Source: an uncultured Eubacteriales bacterium (GTDB lineage: Bacteria; Bacillota; Clostridia; Peptostreptococcales; Anaerovoracaceae). From it: DNA of 32,514 bases. The notes under the pieces were generated by a model that was not told the DNA's origin, did no database searches, and was given only the letters and a program-made list of their open reading frames with translations. Position 1 is the stretch's first letter. The number at the start of each line of letters is the position of its first letter. The stretch spans positions 1-32,514 of the forward strand of contig URGK01000024.1 in assembly GCA_900547295.1 (NCBI GenBank), in the 5' to 3' direction. The position numbers and the translations under genes were made by a program. Of the stretch, positions 32,397 to 32,514 are shown in pieces.

Positions 32397-32514
32397 GTTA
32401 ATTTCTCCTTTTCTAATATTAACAAATACTTAAAATCAATCATTCATAATTTTGTTTTTTAAACATATTCTTTTATTTTTAATGAACCGGAAAAGTCTGG
32501 AAACATTAAAATGA

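Noticed and set aside
1..32514. CRISPR array, tRNA or rRNA genes, restriction-modification or phage genes.
   Set aside because: No regularly spaced repeats, no cloverleaf or rRNA signatures and no matching protein motifs were seen on either strand.

Overview
The window looks like a chromosomal segment of a low-to-moderate G+C, anaerobic, amino-acid-fermenting member of the Clostridia. An Anaerovoracaceae or Peptostreptococcales-type organism is a guess, not shown. The reasons are the Firmicutes-type operon dprA-topA-hslV-hslU, strong AGGAGG ribosome sites with TTGACA/TATAAT promoters, a Firmicutes-type HslV with a short propeptide, and two sets of acyl-CoA dehydrogenase plus EtfB/EtfA genes of the butyryl-CoA dehydrogenase type.

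Layout. (1) 1-1047 is very AT-rich accessory DNA: an AgrA-like LytTR response regulator under a strong promoter, followed by a sensor-kinase N-terminus that runs straight into the hslU terminator, so the regulatory pair is cut off at its right side. (2) 1078-6058, minus strand: hslU, hslV, topA, dprA, read from a near-consensus promoter at 6080-6108. (3) 6221-7458, minus strand, is a decay zone: a PPOX-family (NimA-like) pseudogene with three lesions, an intact ACT-domain gene, and a small gene split by an in-frame TAG. (4) 7554-8985: HAD phosphatase and metallo-hydrolase. (5) 9112-13911, plus strand: a K+ uptake operon trkA-trkH-trkH with two different TrkH pores, a terminator, then a two-CBS protein. 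(6) 13898-19045, minus strand: RNase R, a tiny Asn/Asp-rich lipoprotein, thymidine kinase, an AIM24 protein and a MATE exporter, several with visible promoters; rnr and the MATE gene appear leaderless or nearly so. (7) About 19245-20914 is an ISL3-family insertion sequence with three copies of a 17-bp repeat at each end. Its transposase has a TAA exactly at the expected catalytic glutamate and seems to start at ATT. It appears to have split a small secreted-peptide gene. (8) 21085-32396, minus strand, is a catabolic island in three units: a CoA-acylating aldehyde dehydrogenase; acd2-etfB2-etfA2 (then a terminator and a nitrilase/amidase-family hydrolase); and acd1-etfB1-etfA1, a class III CoA-transferase and a tandem-hotdog ammonia-lyase-like protein.

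How the genes may work together. The last unit reads as a complete reductive deamination route. The CoA-transferase would activate a beta-amino (or other amino) acid, the hotdog protein would eliminate ammonia to give an enoyl-CoA, and Acd1/EtfAB would reduce it, possibly with flavin-based bifurcation. The neighbouring amidase/ureidase-family enzyme could supply the free amino acid. The hotdog protein is the most unusual part: each half seems to keep a different part of the lyase signature, which suggests one composite active site in an asymmetric fused protein. The substrate is not determined by the sequence.
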